Part shown: piece by piece, positions 1 to 8,758 of the stretch | Layout of the letters: each line of letters opens with the position of its first letter | Position numbering within the stretch: position 1 is the first letter of the stretch | Source of the DNA: Hymenobacter setariae | Lineage (GTDB): Bacteria > Bacteroidota > Bacteroidia > Cytophagales > Hymenobacteraceae | Assembly: GCF_007713685.1 (NCBI RefSeq) | Contig: NZ_VMRJ01000004.1 | Coordinates: 469,700 to 533,699 of the forward strand | Length of the DNA stretch: 64,000 nucleotides | Reading direction: 5' to 3' | Translations under genes and position numbers: made by a program | The notes under the pieces: generated by a model | What the model was told of the DNA's origin: nothing | What the model saw: the letters and a program-made list of their open reading frames with translations, nothing else | The model's database searches: none

Positions 1-1824
1 GTGGCTGAAACCCAAGCCCAGGCCACCTACGCCGCCGCGCTGGTGCGGGCTACTTATGCGGTGGATACTTCGGCGCGCACGCAATTTGACCCTGCTCAGG
101 CACGGCCTACTTCCCTCGCTGCTGCTAAAAGGGGACGGGGTCCCGAAACCCGTCAGGGCGACCCGGATACTGCCCTGGCTGCCGCCCCCGTGCAAGTAGA
201 CCAGCGCTACGTGCAGCCCCGCATGCACCATCAGGCAATGGAGCCCCACGCTACCATCGCCCACTGGCAGGGCGAGCAGCTAACGCTGTGGAGCAAAAGC
301 CAGTGGGTAGGCAACGAGCGCGACGCCATTGCCTTGGTATTTGGCATTCCGGCCGCCAATGTGCGCGTTATCAACCCCTACGTGGGGGGCGCGTTCGGCT
401 CGGCCTTGCGCACGTGGCCTCACGTAACGCTGGCCACGCTGGCCGCCCGCCGTGCCGGCCGCCCGGTGCTGCTGGAGCTGACCCGCGAGCAGCTATTCTA
501 TTCTATCGGCTTTCGGCCGCGCACCGAGCAGCGGGTGGCCCTTGGCGCCGAGGCCACTGGTCAGCTCACAGCCATCGTACACGAAGCGGTTGGCCAGACC
601 TCCACCTACGAGGAGTTTGCGGAAGCTACCCTCGACGTGCCGGCCGTGACCTATGCCTGCCCCAACCGGCGCACGAGCTACCGCCTCGTCGACATGCACA
701 CCAACACGCCCTGCCCGATGCGCGGGCCGGGCCACGTGACGGGCCTGCTGGTGCAGGAAATAGCGATGGACGAACTGGCGGCCGCCTTGCAACTAGACCC
801 GCTGGAACTGCGCCTGCGCAACTTTGCCGAACGTGACTTTCGCAAAGATTTGCCTTGGTCGAGCAATCAGTTGCGCGCATGCTACCAGGCCGGGGCAGAG
901 CGTTTTGGCTGGCAGCGGCGCACCCCGACTCCCGGCTCTATGCGCGCCGGCTCGCTGCGCATGGGTCTAGGCATGGCCACGGCTCTCAATCCGGCCCCGC
1001 GCTACCCTATCCAAGCCTCGGCCACCCTGCTGCCCGATGGAACAATAGTAGTGCGCAGTGCCACCAGCGACATGGGCCCAGGAACCTACACCTCGGCCAC
1101 GCAGGTGGCCGCCGACACGCTAGGGGTGCCCCTAGGGCGGGTGCGCTTCGAGCTAGGCGATTCGGCCCTACCCCCAGCTAAGGAGCACGGGGGCTCTACC
1201 ACTATGGCCAGCGTCGGCCCAGCAGTGCAGGCGGCCTGCCAAGACCTGCGGCGGCAACTCGATATGCTGGCCGGACGCCCCGTGGACCTAACTACTACCG
1301 ACCTGCCCGGCTTGCTGCGCCATGCGGGCCTGCTCCAGCTGCAAGCCAGCGGCAGCGCCGGGCCTAATGCCACCCCGCCCACCCACTCCACCTATGGGTT
1401 TGGGGCCGTGTTTGCCGAAGTCCATGTCGACCCCGATTTAGGTATTGTCCGGGTGGCGCGGCTGGTCGGCGCGTATGATGCCGGCCGCATTATCAACCCT
1501 AGGTTGGCGCGCAGCCAGTGCCTGGGTGGTATGGTCGGGGGCATTGGCATGGCCCTCATGGAGGAGGCTACTTGGGACCCTCGCTTCGGACGGGTCCTCA
1601 ATGCCAACCTAGCTGATTACCACGTGCCCGTCAACGCCGACGTGCACGAGCTGGACGTGTTGTTTGTGCCTAGCGAGGAACCCCTGATGAACCCGCTGGG
1701 CGTGAAAGGGCTGGCGGAGCTGGGGTTGTGCGGGGTAGCGCCGGCTATTGCCAATGCGGTCTGGCACGCCACCGGCAAGCGCGTGCGTGAGCTGCCCATT
1801 ACTGTGGACAAGCTACTCGACTAA
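1..1824 (+). CDS. Molybdopterin-binding subunit of a xanthine dehydrogenase/aldehyde oxidase family enzyme (5' partial)
   Basis: Molybdenum hydroxylase large subunit; these oxidise aldehydes or N-heterocycles together with 2Fe-2S and FAD subunits, which are not in the window. The frame is open from base 1 and the first residues look internal, so the start lies upstream. Visible family features are a GGAFG cofactor loop near residue 128, an RGPG segment near residue 241 followed by a stretch typical of the family (AMDELA-like, then ELRLRNF), and near the C-terminus KGLAELG, whose Glu matches the usual catalytic Glu of KGxGE. Closest in style to PaoC/YagR-type periplasmic aldehyde oxidoreductases, but the substrate cannot be read from sequence. 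An esterase gene follows 76 bp downstream on the same strand. Confidence 0.85.
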   Translation: MAETQAQATYAAALVRATYAVDTSARTQFDPAQARPTSLAAAKRGRGPETRQGDPDTALAAAPVQVDQRYVQPRMHHQAMEPHATIAHWQGEQLTLWSKSQWVGNERDAIALVFGIPAANVRVINPYVGGAFGSALRTWPHVTLATLAARRAGRPVLLELTREQLFYSIGFRPRTEQRVALGAEATGQLTAIVHEAVGQTSTYEEFAEATLDVPAVTYACPNRRTSYRLVDMHTNTPCPMRGPGHVTGLLVQEIAMDELAAALQLDPLELRLRNFAERDFRKDLPWSSNQLRACYQAGAERFGWQRRTPTPGSMRAGSLRMGLGMATALNPAPRYPIQASATLLPDGTIVVRSATSDMGPGTYTSATQVAADTLGVPLGRVRFELGDSALPPAKEHGGSTTMASVGPAVQAACQDLRRQLDMLAGRPVDLTTTDLPGLLRHAGLLQLQASGSAGPNATPPTHSTYGFGAVFAEVHVDPDLGIVRVARLVGAYDAGRIINPRLARSQCLGGMVGGIGMALMEEATWDPRFGRVLNANLADYHVPVNADVHELDVLFVPSEEPLMNPLGVKGLAELGLCGVAPAIANAVWHATGKRVRELPITVDKLLD

Positions 1825-1900
1825 CAGGTCAGCTTTTATTCAAATTAAGGGAAGTAAATCAGTTGATTATACGCTTGCCTACTCCTATCTAGTTCTTTAT

Positions 1901-2944
1901 ATGACCCCTCCTGCTTCGCCCGCCGCTGCTCCTTTCTGGGCCGCCACGTCCCCGCGCACCATCCGCACGGGCAACTTTTGGGTGCCGGGCGAGCGCATTG
2001 CCCTCGCCGGCCAGCAGTACCAGCGCGGCCCGCTCGCCGTGGCCTGGCAGGCGCCCGCGCACGTCACGCAGCCCTACCCGGTGGTGCTGGTGCACGGCGG
2101 GGCCATGCAGGCCACCGAGTGGCTGGATACCCCCGACGGTCGCCCGGGTTGGGCTCAGCGCTTGGTAGAAGCTGGCTACGCTGTGCTACTCGTCGACCGG
2201 CCCACGCAGGGCCGCTCCCCCTATCACCCCGACGTGGCCGGGCCAATGGGACCAGCCTTTTCCTACCACGAAGGTGAGGAAGTTTTTTTCCCAGCTGCGG
2301 CTGCGGCCCGGCATACGCAGTTTCCGTTTCATCCGCACCATGATGCCGCCGCCCTCGATGCTTACATTGCTGCCTTTGGGCCCCTGCCCGCAGCTATTGC
2401 CGAGTGGCAAGCGATGGATGCCGACCGCCTAGCGCGCCTGCTCGACCGTATTGGGCCGGCCATCATTTTCACCCACTCGGCCTCGGGTTCCGATGGCTGG
2501 CTGGTGGCGGACCGGCGCCCCGGCCTCGTGAAAGCGATTGTCAGCGTTGAGCCCATGGGGCCGCCCTTCGGACATACCCCCAATATTGGAACCCTGGAAT
2601 GGGGCCTGACCGCCATCCCAGTCACCTTCGACCCGCCTCGGGCCAGTGCCGCCGAGGTGCGGGCCGCTGACCCTGCCACCCTAAAAATACCTGCCTTAGC
2701 TGGTGTACCGGTGGCAATCGTTAGCAGCGAAACATCCGTGCAGGCGGCCTACGCACCACAAATGCTAGCCTTTCTGCAACACGCTGGCGCCACGGCCGAG
2801 CTGCTGCACTTACCCGATTTCGGTATCCTAGGCAATGGTCACGGCCTCATCTACGAGAAAAATTCCGACCAAGCCTTGCAGCCCGTACTGGACTGGCTAG
2901 CCACACGTCTATTTGAAAATCAACCCTATACCGCTAATAGATAA
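1901..2944 (+). CDS. Alpha/beta-fold hydrolase (esterase-like)
   Basis: A 347-residue alpha/beta hydrolase. The oxyanion strand VVLVHGG is at residues 61-67, the nucleophile elbow THSAS at 191-195 with Ser193 as probable nucleophile (the first Gly of GxSxG is replaced), and the catalytic His in GNGHGLIYEKN at His314. That last motif is typical of a bacterial and fungal esterase group. I chose the ATG at 1901, because an upstream in-frame start at 1748 would lie inside the preceding gene. No signal peptide is evident, so it is probably cytoplasmic. Its stop is two bases before the EthD-like gene, so the two are probably co-transcribed. The substrate is unknown. Confidence 0.8.
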   Translation: MTPPASPAAAPFWAATSPRTIRTGNFWVPGERIALAGQQYQRGPLAVAWQAPAHVTQPYPVVLVHGGAMQATEWLDTPDGRPGWAQRLVEAGYAVLLVDRPTQGRSPYHPDVAGPMGPAFSYHEGEEVFFPAAAAARHTQFPFHPHHDAAALDAYIAAFGPLPAAIAEWQAMDADRLARLLDRIGPAIIFTHSASGSDGWLVADRRPGLVKAIVSVEPMGPPFGHTPNIGTLEWGLTAIPVTFDPPRASAAEVRAADPATLKIPALAGVPVAIVSSETSVQAAYAPQMLAFLQHAGATAELLHLPDFGILGNGHGLIYEKNSDQALQPVLDWLATRLFENQPYTANR

Positions 2945-2946
2945 GA

Positions 2947-3249
2947 ATGAACAAGCTATTAGTCGTGTGTACTGGAAACAAGGAAACGCGGTTCGACCGA
3001 GACTACTATGCGACAAAGCATCTCGCGCTCGCACTGGAATGTTGGGGTAAGTATGGTCTGGATGCCGCCGAAGCCTTCTACCCAGCCGGTGAGGGCGATG
3101 GCTGGGTTTCCATCGGGGTGTATCGCTTTAAGAATCGAGGGGACGTCGAAGTAGCGCTGGCAGCGCCAGAGACTGAGCGAATCATGGCAGACGTGAAGCA
3201 CTTCACCGATGCCGCAGTAATAATGCGCAGTCTCTTCGAACCGATGTGA
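2947..3249 (+). CDS. EthD-family small protein
   Basis: A 100-residue protein of the dimeric alpha/beta-barrel type. The pattern FDRDYYATKHLAL near residues 17-29, followed by WGKYGL and a GWVSIGVYRF strand, resembles EthD-domain proteins (FDxxYY...H...). Such proteins accompany ring-cleaving or ether-degrading pathways and some act as small lyases or monooxygenases, but most have no tested role. Only two bases separate it from the upstream hydrolase gene, so it should be translated from the same mRNA. Length matches the family. Confidence 0.75.
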   Translation: MNKLLVVCTGNKETRFDRDYYATKHLALALECWGKYGLDAAEAFYPAGEGDGWVSIGVYRFKNRGDVEVALAAPETERIMADVKHFTDAAVIMRSLFEPM

Positions 3250-3522
3250 AGCGCCCTACCCCCCTCTTGAGACCCACAATGCGCCTCATCAATCTGATTG
3301 CTACTGCGCTGGCTTCTGCTAGTCGGGCCAACAGGTTGGCCATTAAATCACAAACCACTTTACCGTAATATCCAAGCAACTGACGGGGCATCTACGGCTC
3401 TATCTAACCTAGTACCATTCAAATAAATAGCAAGCTAGCAGCTTCAAACTGCAAGATTTCGGTGAATGGGGCCGGCAATAGAGTGTACCAAAGGAATGTA
3501 TAAAACCTCAACTTTTTCAAAT

Positions 3523-4362
3523 ATGACCAAGCATTGGTTTATAACGGGCGTAAGCACGGGCCTGGGCAAGCATCTAGCCGAATTGGCCTTGCGCCAGGGC
3601 GATAAAGTAGCCGCTACCTTCCGCGAGCAAAGCCAGGCTGACGCGTTCAGCCAAGTGGCCGGCGACAACGGCCTAGGGCTACTAGCGGACGTGACCAACG
3701 AAGCCCAGGTAAAAGCGGCTGTAGCCGCCGCCATCGCCCACCTGGGCCACCTTGACGTGGTAGTAAATAATGCGGGCTACGGCTCACTGGGTCCCATCGA
3801 AGAAATTGATGATGCCGAAGTGCAGCGCCAGTTCGACAGCAACGTGTTTGGCCCCCTGCGCGTGATTCGTGCCGTATTACCCCACCTACGCGAACGTAAA
3901 AGTGGCCATATTCTCAACGTGACCAGTCTGGGCGGACTCACTACTTTTCCCAGCACGGGCATCTACCACGGTTCTAAATTTGCGCTGGAGGGCATTGGGG
4001 AAAGCCTAGCCCAGCAGGTTGGGCCGCTGGGCATCCACGTCACCAACGTCGAGCCTAGTAGCTTCCGCACTGACTGGGCGGGGCGCTCGGCCACCTACAC
4101 GCCCGTGCAGATTGCCGACTACGAGCCAACAGTGGGCAAAGCTCAAGCGGCGGCGCAGGCCAACAGTGGCAGGCAGCCTGGCGACCCTGACCGGGCAGCG
4201 CAGGCAATGTTTGACTTGGTGCGTATGGAAAATCCACCCTTGCACCTGCCCCTGGGCAAGCGGGCCGTGCAGCAGTCCTTAGAGAAGTTCACTGCCATCA
4301 AGGCGGAGATAGAGCAGTATGCTCATATCGGCAATGGGGCTGATTTTCCCGATGCTAGTTAG
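3523..4362 (+). CDS. Classical SDR-family oxidoreductase
   Basis: NAD(P)-dependent short-chain dehydrogenase of 279 residues. It has the cofactor motif TGVSTGLG at residues 8-15, NNAG at 82-85, and the catalytic Ser135, Tyr148 and Lys152 (YHGSK). The length and C-terminal extension fit the classical SDRs often labelled oxidoreductase or retinol-dehydrogenase-like. The ATG at 3523 was chosen because the glycine-rich motif then sits at the usual distance from the N-terminus; an in-frame start at 3466 would add residues unlike the family. The 3250-3522 spacer upstream shows no gene. Substrate unknown. Confidence 0.85.
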   Translation: MTKHWFITGVSTGLGKHLAELALRQGDKVAATFREQSQADAFSQVAGDNGLGLLADVTNEAQVKAAVAAAIAHLGHLDVVVNNAGYGSLGPIEEIDDAEVQRQFDSNVFGPLRVIRAVLPHLRERKSGHILNVTSLGGLTTFPSTGIYHGSKFALEGIGESLAQQVGPLGIHVTNVEPSSFRTDWAGRSATYTPVQIADYEPTVGKAQAAAQANSGRQPGDPDRAAQAMFDLVRMENPPLHLPLGKRAVQQSLEKFTAIKAEIEQYAHIGNGADFPDAS

Positions 4363-4450
4363 CTAATTCATGATTTAATCAGTAGCTGAGGCTACTCTGA
4401 ATAGATTGCATTCTTTGAGCAAAAAGAAGCTGTCATTAACTAGCCCACTC

Positions 4451-4792
4451 ATGATAGTCCCACCTTTGACGATTATCGATATCCAAGAAGAGACTCAAGG
4501 AATCGATAGTTACAAAAACATTCCCGTTGCGCTGGCAAACGACCATGTGGTCCGGCTCAGCGTGATGACGGAGGCCTATCACTGGCACTATCACCCCAAT
4601 AGCGACGAAACATTTCTAGTCATCGAGGGTGTGGTGTGCATCGAACTAGAAGCGAAAACAGTGGAACTGCAAGTAGGTCAGCTATTCACCATTCCAGCCG
4701 GCGTCCGACACCGTACTCGGCCCAAGGGCAACAGGTCAGTAAATCTTACTATAGAGCGCACTGACCTAGAAACAATTAGCTTGGACATCTAA
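4451..4792 (+). CDS. Cupin-2 domain protein
   Basis: A single-domain cupin of 113 residues. Cupin motif 1 is visible as HYHPNSDETFLVIEG (metal ligands His46, His48 and Glu53) and motif 2 as IPAGVRH with His87 as the fourth ligand. All four ligands are present, so it is probably a metal-binding enzyme or sensor. I start it at the ATG at 4451; the longer frame would begin at a TTG at 4406 with a low-complexity lead. It lies between the SDR gene and remnants of oxidoreductase genes, which suggests a small-molecule catabolic setting, but the function is not known. Confidence 0.75.
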   Translation: MIVPPLTIIDIQEETQGIDSYKNIPVALANDHVVRLSVMTEAYHWHYHPNSDETFLVIEGVVCIELEAKTVELQVGQLFTIPAGVRHRTRPKGNRSVNLTIERTDLETISLDI

Positions 4793-4846
4793 GCACAATC
4801 AGCCCCAACGCCTCTTATTCTACAGGTAGTACGCAGGGAGGAATAA

Positions 4847-5011
4847 GTGCCTAGTGGTAGGTATGGGCAACCTGCGAAGTTTCTGCTGTATGGTCAACTA
4901 GTTGCTACTCCAGGCAAGCTTGCTGAGCTGCTAAAAAATATGTTTAGTGGGAAAGAAATCCAGCCCTTTTTCCGGGGCTGGCGGGTGATAGTGGCGCCTT
5001 ACGTGCATTAA
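4847..5011 (+). pseudogene. Remnant resembling the N-terminus of an ABM-domain monooxygenase
   Basis: A 54-codon open frame (GTG to TAA) whose first part reads like the first strand and helix of antibiotic-biosynthesis-monooxygenase (ABM) proteins: FLLYGQLVATPGKLAELL. After about codon 33 the similarity stops and the rest of the domain, with its second strand-helix pair, is missing. The fragment lies in a 385-bp spacer between the cupin and SnoaL-like genes, beside another clear pseudogene. I read it as a decayed gene; a short functional peptide cannot be excluded. The remainder of the spacer holds nothing I recognise. Confidence 0.4.
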
Positions 5012-5177
5012 GTAATGGATGCCTGCTCTAGTAGCTGCCCTTTTCCAATCAGCCAGCTTAGCTGCGCAGCGGTGTGTCTCGCGGCACTTACCAGCCGAAG
5101 TGATGGCAACCTAGCTTCTGGGTGGTATTACGACTCGCTTCCATTTCTTTCTTGCTTTTTCACCCTTTATCTCGACC

Positions 5178-5561
5178 ATGCAACCCGACAACCTTTCAAC
5201 AGCTGTTTCCGACGCAGACCGCCAGCTTATTACCGCCGCGTATGATGCGTTCAACGCCCGACAGATAGACGCCGTGCTAGCCACTATGCACCCTGATGTA
5301 GCCTGGCCCAGAGCTTGGGAGGGTGACCATGTGCAGGGGTATGCGCAAGTGCGCGCGTACTGGACCCAGCAGTGGCAGGAAATAAATCCGGTGGTAGAAC
5401 CAGTAGCCATAAGCCGTTTGCCAGATGGCCGTGCCGCAGTTCTGGTACAGCAAACGGTGCATGACCTTAATGGTAAGCTGTTGCACGAAGGGCAAACTCG
5501 ACACATCTACACCATCCGGGAGGGGTTAATTCAACGCATGGATATTCAGCCTGTTCAGTAG
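5178..5561 (+). CDS. SnoaL-like / NTF2-like family protein
   Basis: A 127-residue alpha+beta cone protein. The N-terminal AAYDAFNARQIDAVLATMHPDVAW and the later EGDHVQGYAQVRAYW are the usual NTF2-like helix-strand pattern (activity helix, D-V-x-W strand, G-x-x-x-V-R-x-Y/W helix). SnoaL-like proteins include polyketide cyclases, small hydrolases and ester isomerases, as well as many with no known activity. A strong hairpin terminator follows at 5573-5618, so this is a transcription-unit end. The Met at 5178 fits the usual family start. Confidence 0.75.
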   Translation: MQPDNLSTAVSDADRQLITAAYDAFNARQIDAVLATMHPDVAWPRAWEGDHVQGYAQVRAYWTQQWQEINPVVEPVAISRLPDGRAAVLVQQTVHDLNGKLLHEGQTRHIYTIREGLIQRMDIQPVQ

Positions 5562-5572
5562 TGGAGCACGAG

Positions 5573-5618
5573 GCTTTCTAACAACCGACGGCCCTTGTCC
5601 TGTCGGTTGTTAGAAAGC
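5573..5618. terminator. Perfect 17-bp hairpin, likely terminator of the SnoaL-like gene
   Basis: Arms at 5573-5589 and 5602-5618 are perfect inverted complements around a 12-base loop, starting 11 bases after the SnoaL-like stop codon. There is no long T-run, so termination is inferred from the stem and position. Confidence 0.6.
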
Positions 5619-5641
5619 ATGCACTGGCATCATCAGTTGGT

Positions 5642-5953
5642 AAGTCCAGCCAACCACAGCCCAGCGAAATGGTGCTGGTACACGGTACTGGGGGTGTATC
5701 GCTCTTTGCCTTGCAACTCGTTAAGGCTCGCGACTGCCGGGTGGCTATTACTTACAAGGACAACGCCAAACTGGCGCGGGCTCGCGAGTTGGGGGCCGAT
5801 TTTGCGTTCAACTATGCCACGCAGCCCACGTGAGTGGATAAGCTATTGACTGCTACTAATGACTAAAGCGACGCGCTCGTGCTCGAAACCATGGCTGGTT
5901 ACAACCTGCATTTCATCGCTGCCATCGAGCAAGTGCAGGTCGGACCAACGTAG
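5642..5953 (+). pseudogene. Decayed zinc-independent alcohol dehydrogenase / quinone oxidoreductase fragment (MDR)
   Basis: In one frame the DNA reads as the cofactor-binding domain of a medium-chain dehydrogenase: VLVHGTGGVSLFALQLVKA (Rossmann loop), then KLARARELGADFAFNY and later SDALVLETMAGYNL. In-frame stops occur at 5831 (TGA), 5864 (TAA) and 5951 (TAG). The catalytic N-terminal domain is absent, and a further frame-shifted stretch may extend to about 6050. It is therefore a dead remnant of an alcohol dehydrogenase gene. It follows the SnoaL terminator directly and fills most of the 5562-6103 spacer. Confidence 0.75.
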
Positions 5954-6103
5954 AAGTAGCTACTGCGTTTATTCTGTCCTTGGCTACCTAGCGCCCGACT
6001 ACTTCGACGTTTAATTCCAACCAACACCTGAGCGCAGTAGGACTTGACTAAATCAATTCATCTTAACTAAAGTGGGCGCCAAAGTAAAGCAGCTGACGGC
6101 AAG

Positions 6104-7141
6104 CTATTTCCGATGAAAAATGCCTGCCTTCAAGGTGTAGCCCGCCGACTGAGGCAGCGGATTTAAATAATCCTGTGGCAGTCCGTTGGTTTGCACTTCC
6201 TGCAGCAGAACCGTCCCGTTTTTTTGGATGCCCTGTTCTACGTGGTTCGTTTCCTTGAACTCAGTCAGACCCGTGTCTTTGTCAAGGCCCGTAAAATGCG
6301 TAATGCCCGTTATCACTGAGTTGCTGAGCGTCATTTTAGGCAGCACCCGGTCAGCCACTATCCAGAAGTAGGCGCAATTAGCCACAATGTTGTTGCGAAA
6401 AATCAGGCCGCCTTCCCGGGGCCGGAACCAGAGGGCGGCTTCGTAAGCGCCATAAATAATTGAATTTGTCAAGGCTACGTCTTTAATGCCCTTGCTAAAA
6501 ATTAGCGCGTTGCGGCAGCCATAAAAGATGGTGTGGTCAACGCGCACATCCGAGCCGAAGGTCCAGACCGCCCCCTGGATGGGAGAAGCGTTGCGGTCGC
6601 CGATGAAGTAGCATTGGGCAATGCGCAGCCCAGTACTTGTTTCGCTTTCGCGGGTGATGGGGTAGTAGTAAGTCACGGCCGGGTTGGCGTTGCCTACGAA
6701 CTTGAGGCCCCGAAACCGGACGTTATCCTTAGCCAGTAAAAAACCCGAACAGTGCGCAAATCCCTCGGCGGTGTTATTGGCCGATATGGACTGAATGACC
6801 GGCATTTGGGTGGGTTGCCAGGCCGGGTCATCGGGCAGCACCACGGCTTCTACCGTGTACTGCACCGTGTCGGGGGCCGGCCGGCGGGTTTTGATTTCGG
6901 CGCGCTGAGTTAACGTGTACAGGCCAGGGTAAAGGCGGAGTACGACCGGTTCCTGGCCTGAGAACCCCTGCGCCAGCCGGATGGCTTGTTCGAGGCTAGC
7001 CAGCGGGGCACTGGCCGTACCTGCCGCCTCAAGCTTGCCGCGGAGTGGGTCGACATATAGCGTTTGGGCGTCGGTTGGTCGGACAAAGCCCGCCCACAAT
7101 AGAACCAAAAAGACTATTTTATACACAAAACTTGACATCAT
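6104..7141 (-). CDS. Secreted right-handed parallel beta-helix protein
   Basis: A 345-residue protein with an N-terminal signal peptide (basic start, hydrophobic VFLVLLWAGFV, probable cleavage after TDAQ near residue 26). The mature part begins with a TLYVDPLRG segment and has repeated short beta strands rich in Asn, Ile and Gly (NVRFRGLKFVGN, VRVDHTIFYGCRNAL, VALTNSIIYG, LIFRNNIVAN), which is the pattern of right-handed parallel beta-helix folds found in polysaccharide lyases and surface proteins. I see no catalytic residues that assign a lyase family. An ATG one codon downstream (7138) is equally possible. It is divergent from the membrane-anchored protein at 7270. Confidence 0.7.
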   Translation of the reverse strand: MMSSFVYKIVFLVLLWAGFVRPTDAQTLYVDPLRGKLEAAGTASAPLASLEQAIRLAQGFSGQEPVVLRLYPGLYTLTQRAEIKTRRPAPDTVQYTVEAVVLPDDPAWQPTQMPVIQSISANNTAEGFAHCSGFLLAKDNVRFRGLKFVGNANPAVTYYYPITRESETSTGLRIAQCYFIGDRNASPIQGAVWTFGSDVRVDHTIFYGCRNALIFSKGIKDVALTNSIIYGAYEAALWFRPREGGLIFRNNIVANCAYFWIVADRVLPKMTLSNSVITGITHFTGLDKDTGLTEFKETNHVEQGIQKNGTVLLQEVQTNGLPQDYLNPLPQSAGYTLKAGIFHRK

Positions 7142-7190
7142 GAATACGTGAAAAGTAGAAAGAGTGAGCGGTGTTACCTGATTGGTGCTC

Positions 7191-7198
7191 CAAACTTA
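7191..7198 (-). promoter_or_regulatory. Candidate -7 box (TAAGTTTG) for the beta-helix gene
   Basis: On the minus strand the octamer TAAGTTTG matches the Bacteroidetes -7 consensus TAnnTTTG. It lies 49 bp upstream of the beta-helix start codon. I see no clear -33 TTG at the right distance, so the support is the -7 box only. Confidence 0.35.
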
Positions 7199-7269
7199 TT
7201 AGCCGCCTTTGCAGAGGAGCGATTCAACCAGCTGCCAAGTTATGTCAAGTCATATCATGATGATTATCA

Positions 7270-8547
7270 ATGATTTTAATAACAGAAGAGCTACACCAGT
7301 GTAAGCAACTCATCGAGCATAAACTGGGGTGGGGACCCGGCGCAGCCTGGACCAGCCGTGACTTCGAGCAGCTTCAAGAGCGGCTGCTGGCAGAAACTGG
7401 TGTCTCGCTCAGCCCAAGCACGCTACGGCGCCTGTGGGGACGCGTCGACTACCAGCACCTGCCCAGCGCCACCACGCTCAATACACTGGCCCAGTTCGTG
7501 GGCTACCCCGACTGGCGGTTCTTCGCACGCTCGTTGGTGACTGAGGCGGAGTTCGTGGAGGCAACAAAGTCGGCTACCCCACCAGTCCACTACCAGCGCC
7601 TGGCTCTGCCGGTGGCCCACCGAGTCCTAGTCCGCTGGCTGCTGGCAGGGATAGGGCTGCTACTAGGCGGCCTGATGGCTATGGGCTACCACCAGCGGTC
7701 TGCCGTGCCTGCTTACCGGTTTAGCAGCCAGCCGGTAACCCGGTCTATTCCCAATTCTGTTGTGTTTACCTACGACGCAGCGGCCGCTCACACCGATTCG
7801 GTTTTCATCCAACAGTCTTGGGACCCACGCCGGCGGGTGGCTGTAGCTAAGCTGGGCCGCACTTACTCAGCGATGTATTACGAACCGGGATTTTACCAAG
7901 CCCAGCTAGTAGTAGGACAGCAGACCGTGAAGAAGCACCCACTGCTGCTTTCCACCCAAGGCTGGCTGGGGGCCATCATGACTATTCCTGTGCCAACGTA
8001 CTTACAACCGACAGAATATCAGCAATCCAACCTGCTATACCTGCCACTGGCCACTGTGCTGCAGCACCGTGTGCCCCTGGAGCCTCTTGTGCCGTGGGTA
8101 AAGTACTTTAACGTTGGCAACTTCCGGCCCGTCCCTTTAACTGATTTCGCCTTTAGCTGCGACCTAAAAAACGAGTACCACACTGGGGCCGGTGCCTGCC
8201 AGCTGACTACTGTTACCCTCTTGACCACTGGTACGCCAATTGTCATACCTCTAGCAGCTAAAGGCTGCGTGGCTGAGCTGGAACTCGTTGACGGCACGCA
8301 TTCTGTCTTGGGTAAGACGACGAATCTAGTGGGCTTCGGGGTAAACTTCGCCGACTGGGTACATGTGACCTGTGCCAGCGCTGGCCCGAAACTGCATTTT
8401 TCTATTAACGGCCACTTGGTGTATACCTCTCCGTTGCCGCGCCAGCCGTTGAAGATTATTGGTGTGGCATTCAGTTTTCAAGGCACGGGAGCAGTTAAAG
8501 CGACTACCCTGCAAACAGCGAATAAGGTCGTTTTTCACTCGTTATAG
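7270..8547 (+). CDS. Membrane-anchored protein with N-terminal HTH-like domain
   Basis: A 425-residue protein of a type common in Bacteroidetes and not experimentally characterised. Residues 1-95 are helical, with a predicted DNA-binding look (SPSTLRRLWGRVDY, then TLNTLAQFVGYPDW, like a helix-turn-helix plus wing). A single transmembrane segment is at about 119-139 (WLLAGIGLLLGGLMAMG). Residues 150-425 would be periplasmic and beta-rich, possibly a ligand-binding or lectin-like sandwich. The architecture suggests a one-component membrane regulator, which is an inference. It diverges from the secreted beta-helix gene across a 128-bp spacer. Confidence 0.65.
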   Translation: MILITEELHQCKQLIEHKLGWGPGAAWTSRDFEQLQERLLAETGVSLSPSTLRRLWGRVDYQHLPSATTLNTLAQFVGYPDWRFFARSLVTEAEFVEATKSATPPVHYQRLALPVAHRVLVRWLLAGIGLLLGGLMAMGYHQRSAVPAYRFSSQPVTRSIPNSVVFTYDAAAAHTDSVFIQQSWDPRRRVAVAKLGRTYSAMYYEPGFYQAQLVVGQQTVKKHPLLLSTQGWLGAIMTIPVPTYLQPTEYQQSNLLYLPLATVLQHRVPLEPLVPWVKYFNVGNFRPVPLTDFAFSCDLKNEYHTGAGACQLTTVTLLTTGTPIVIPLAAKGCVAELELVDGTHSVLGKTTNLVGFGVNFADWVHVTCASAGPKLHFSINGHLVYTSPLPRQPLKIIGVAFSFQGTGAVKATTLQTANKVVFHSL

Positions 8548-8758
8548 CAGAGCAGTCGTGGGGCTAGGACCATGGTATTGAAATGCTCCTGCAGATAACG
8601 GCGTCGGTTGATAACGACTTGACTATCCTGTATTACCTCAAAGTGCGTGGCCTACGCTCGCTGCTTGACAACGGCAAATCGTCTGATTACTAAATAGTAT
8701 AGGTTTTTCTTCATCACGCTCTTTCTACTCATTCCCCATTTTTAATAGCTCTCTCCGT

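Noticed and set aside
1748..1900. Longer start for the alpha/beta hydrolase
   Set aside because: It overlaps the end of the upstream gene and codes for residues unlike the family; the ATG at 1901 is better.
3466..3522. Extended N-terminus of the first SDR
   Set aside because: It would place the cofactor motif 19 residues too far in, and the residues are not conserved-looking.
3250..3522. Possible minus-strand ORF at 3203-3391
   Set aside because: It has no recognisable features and overlaps the end of the EthD-like gene.
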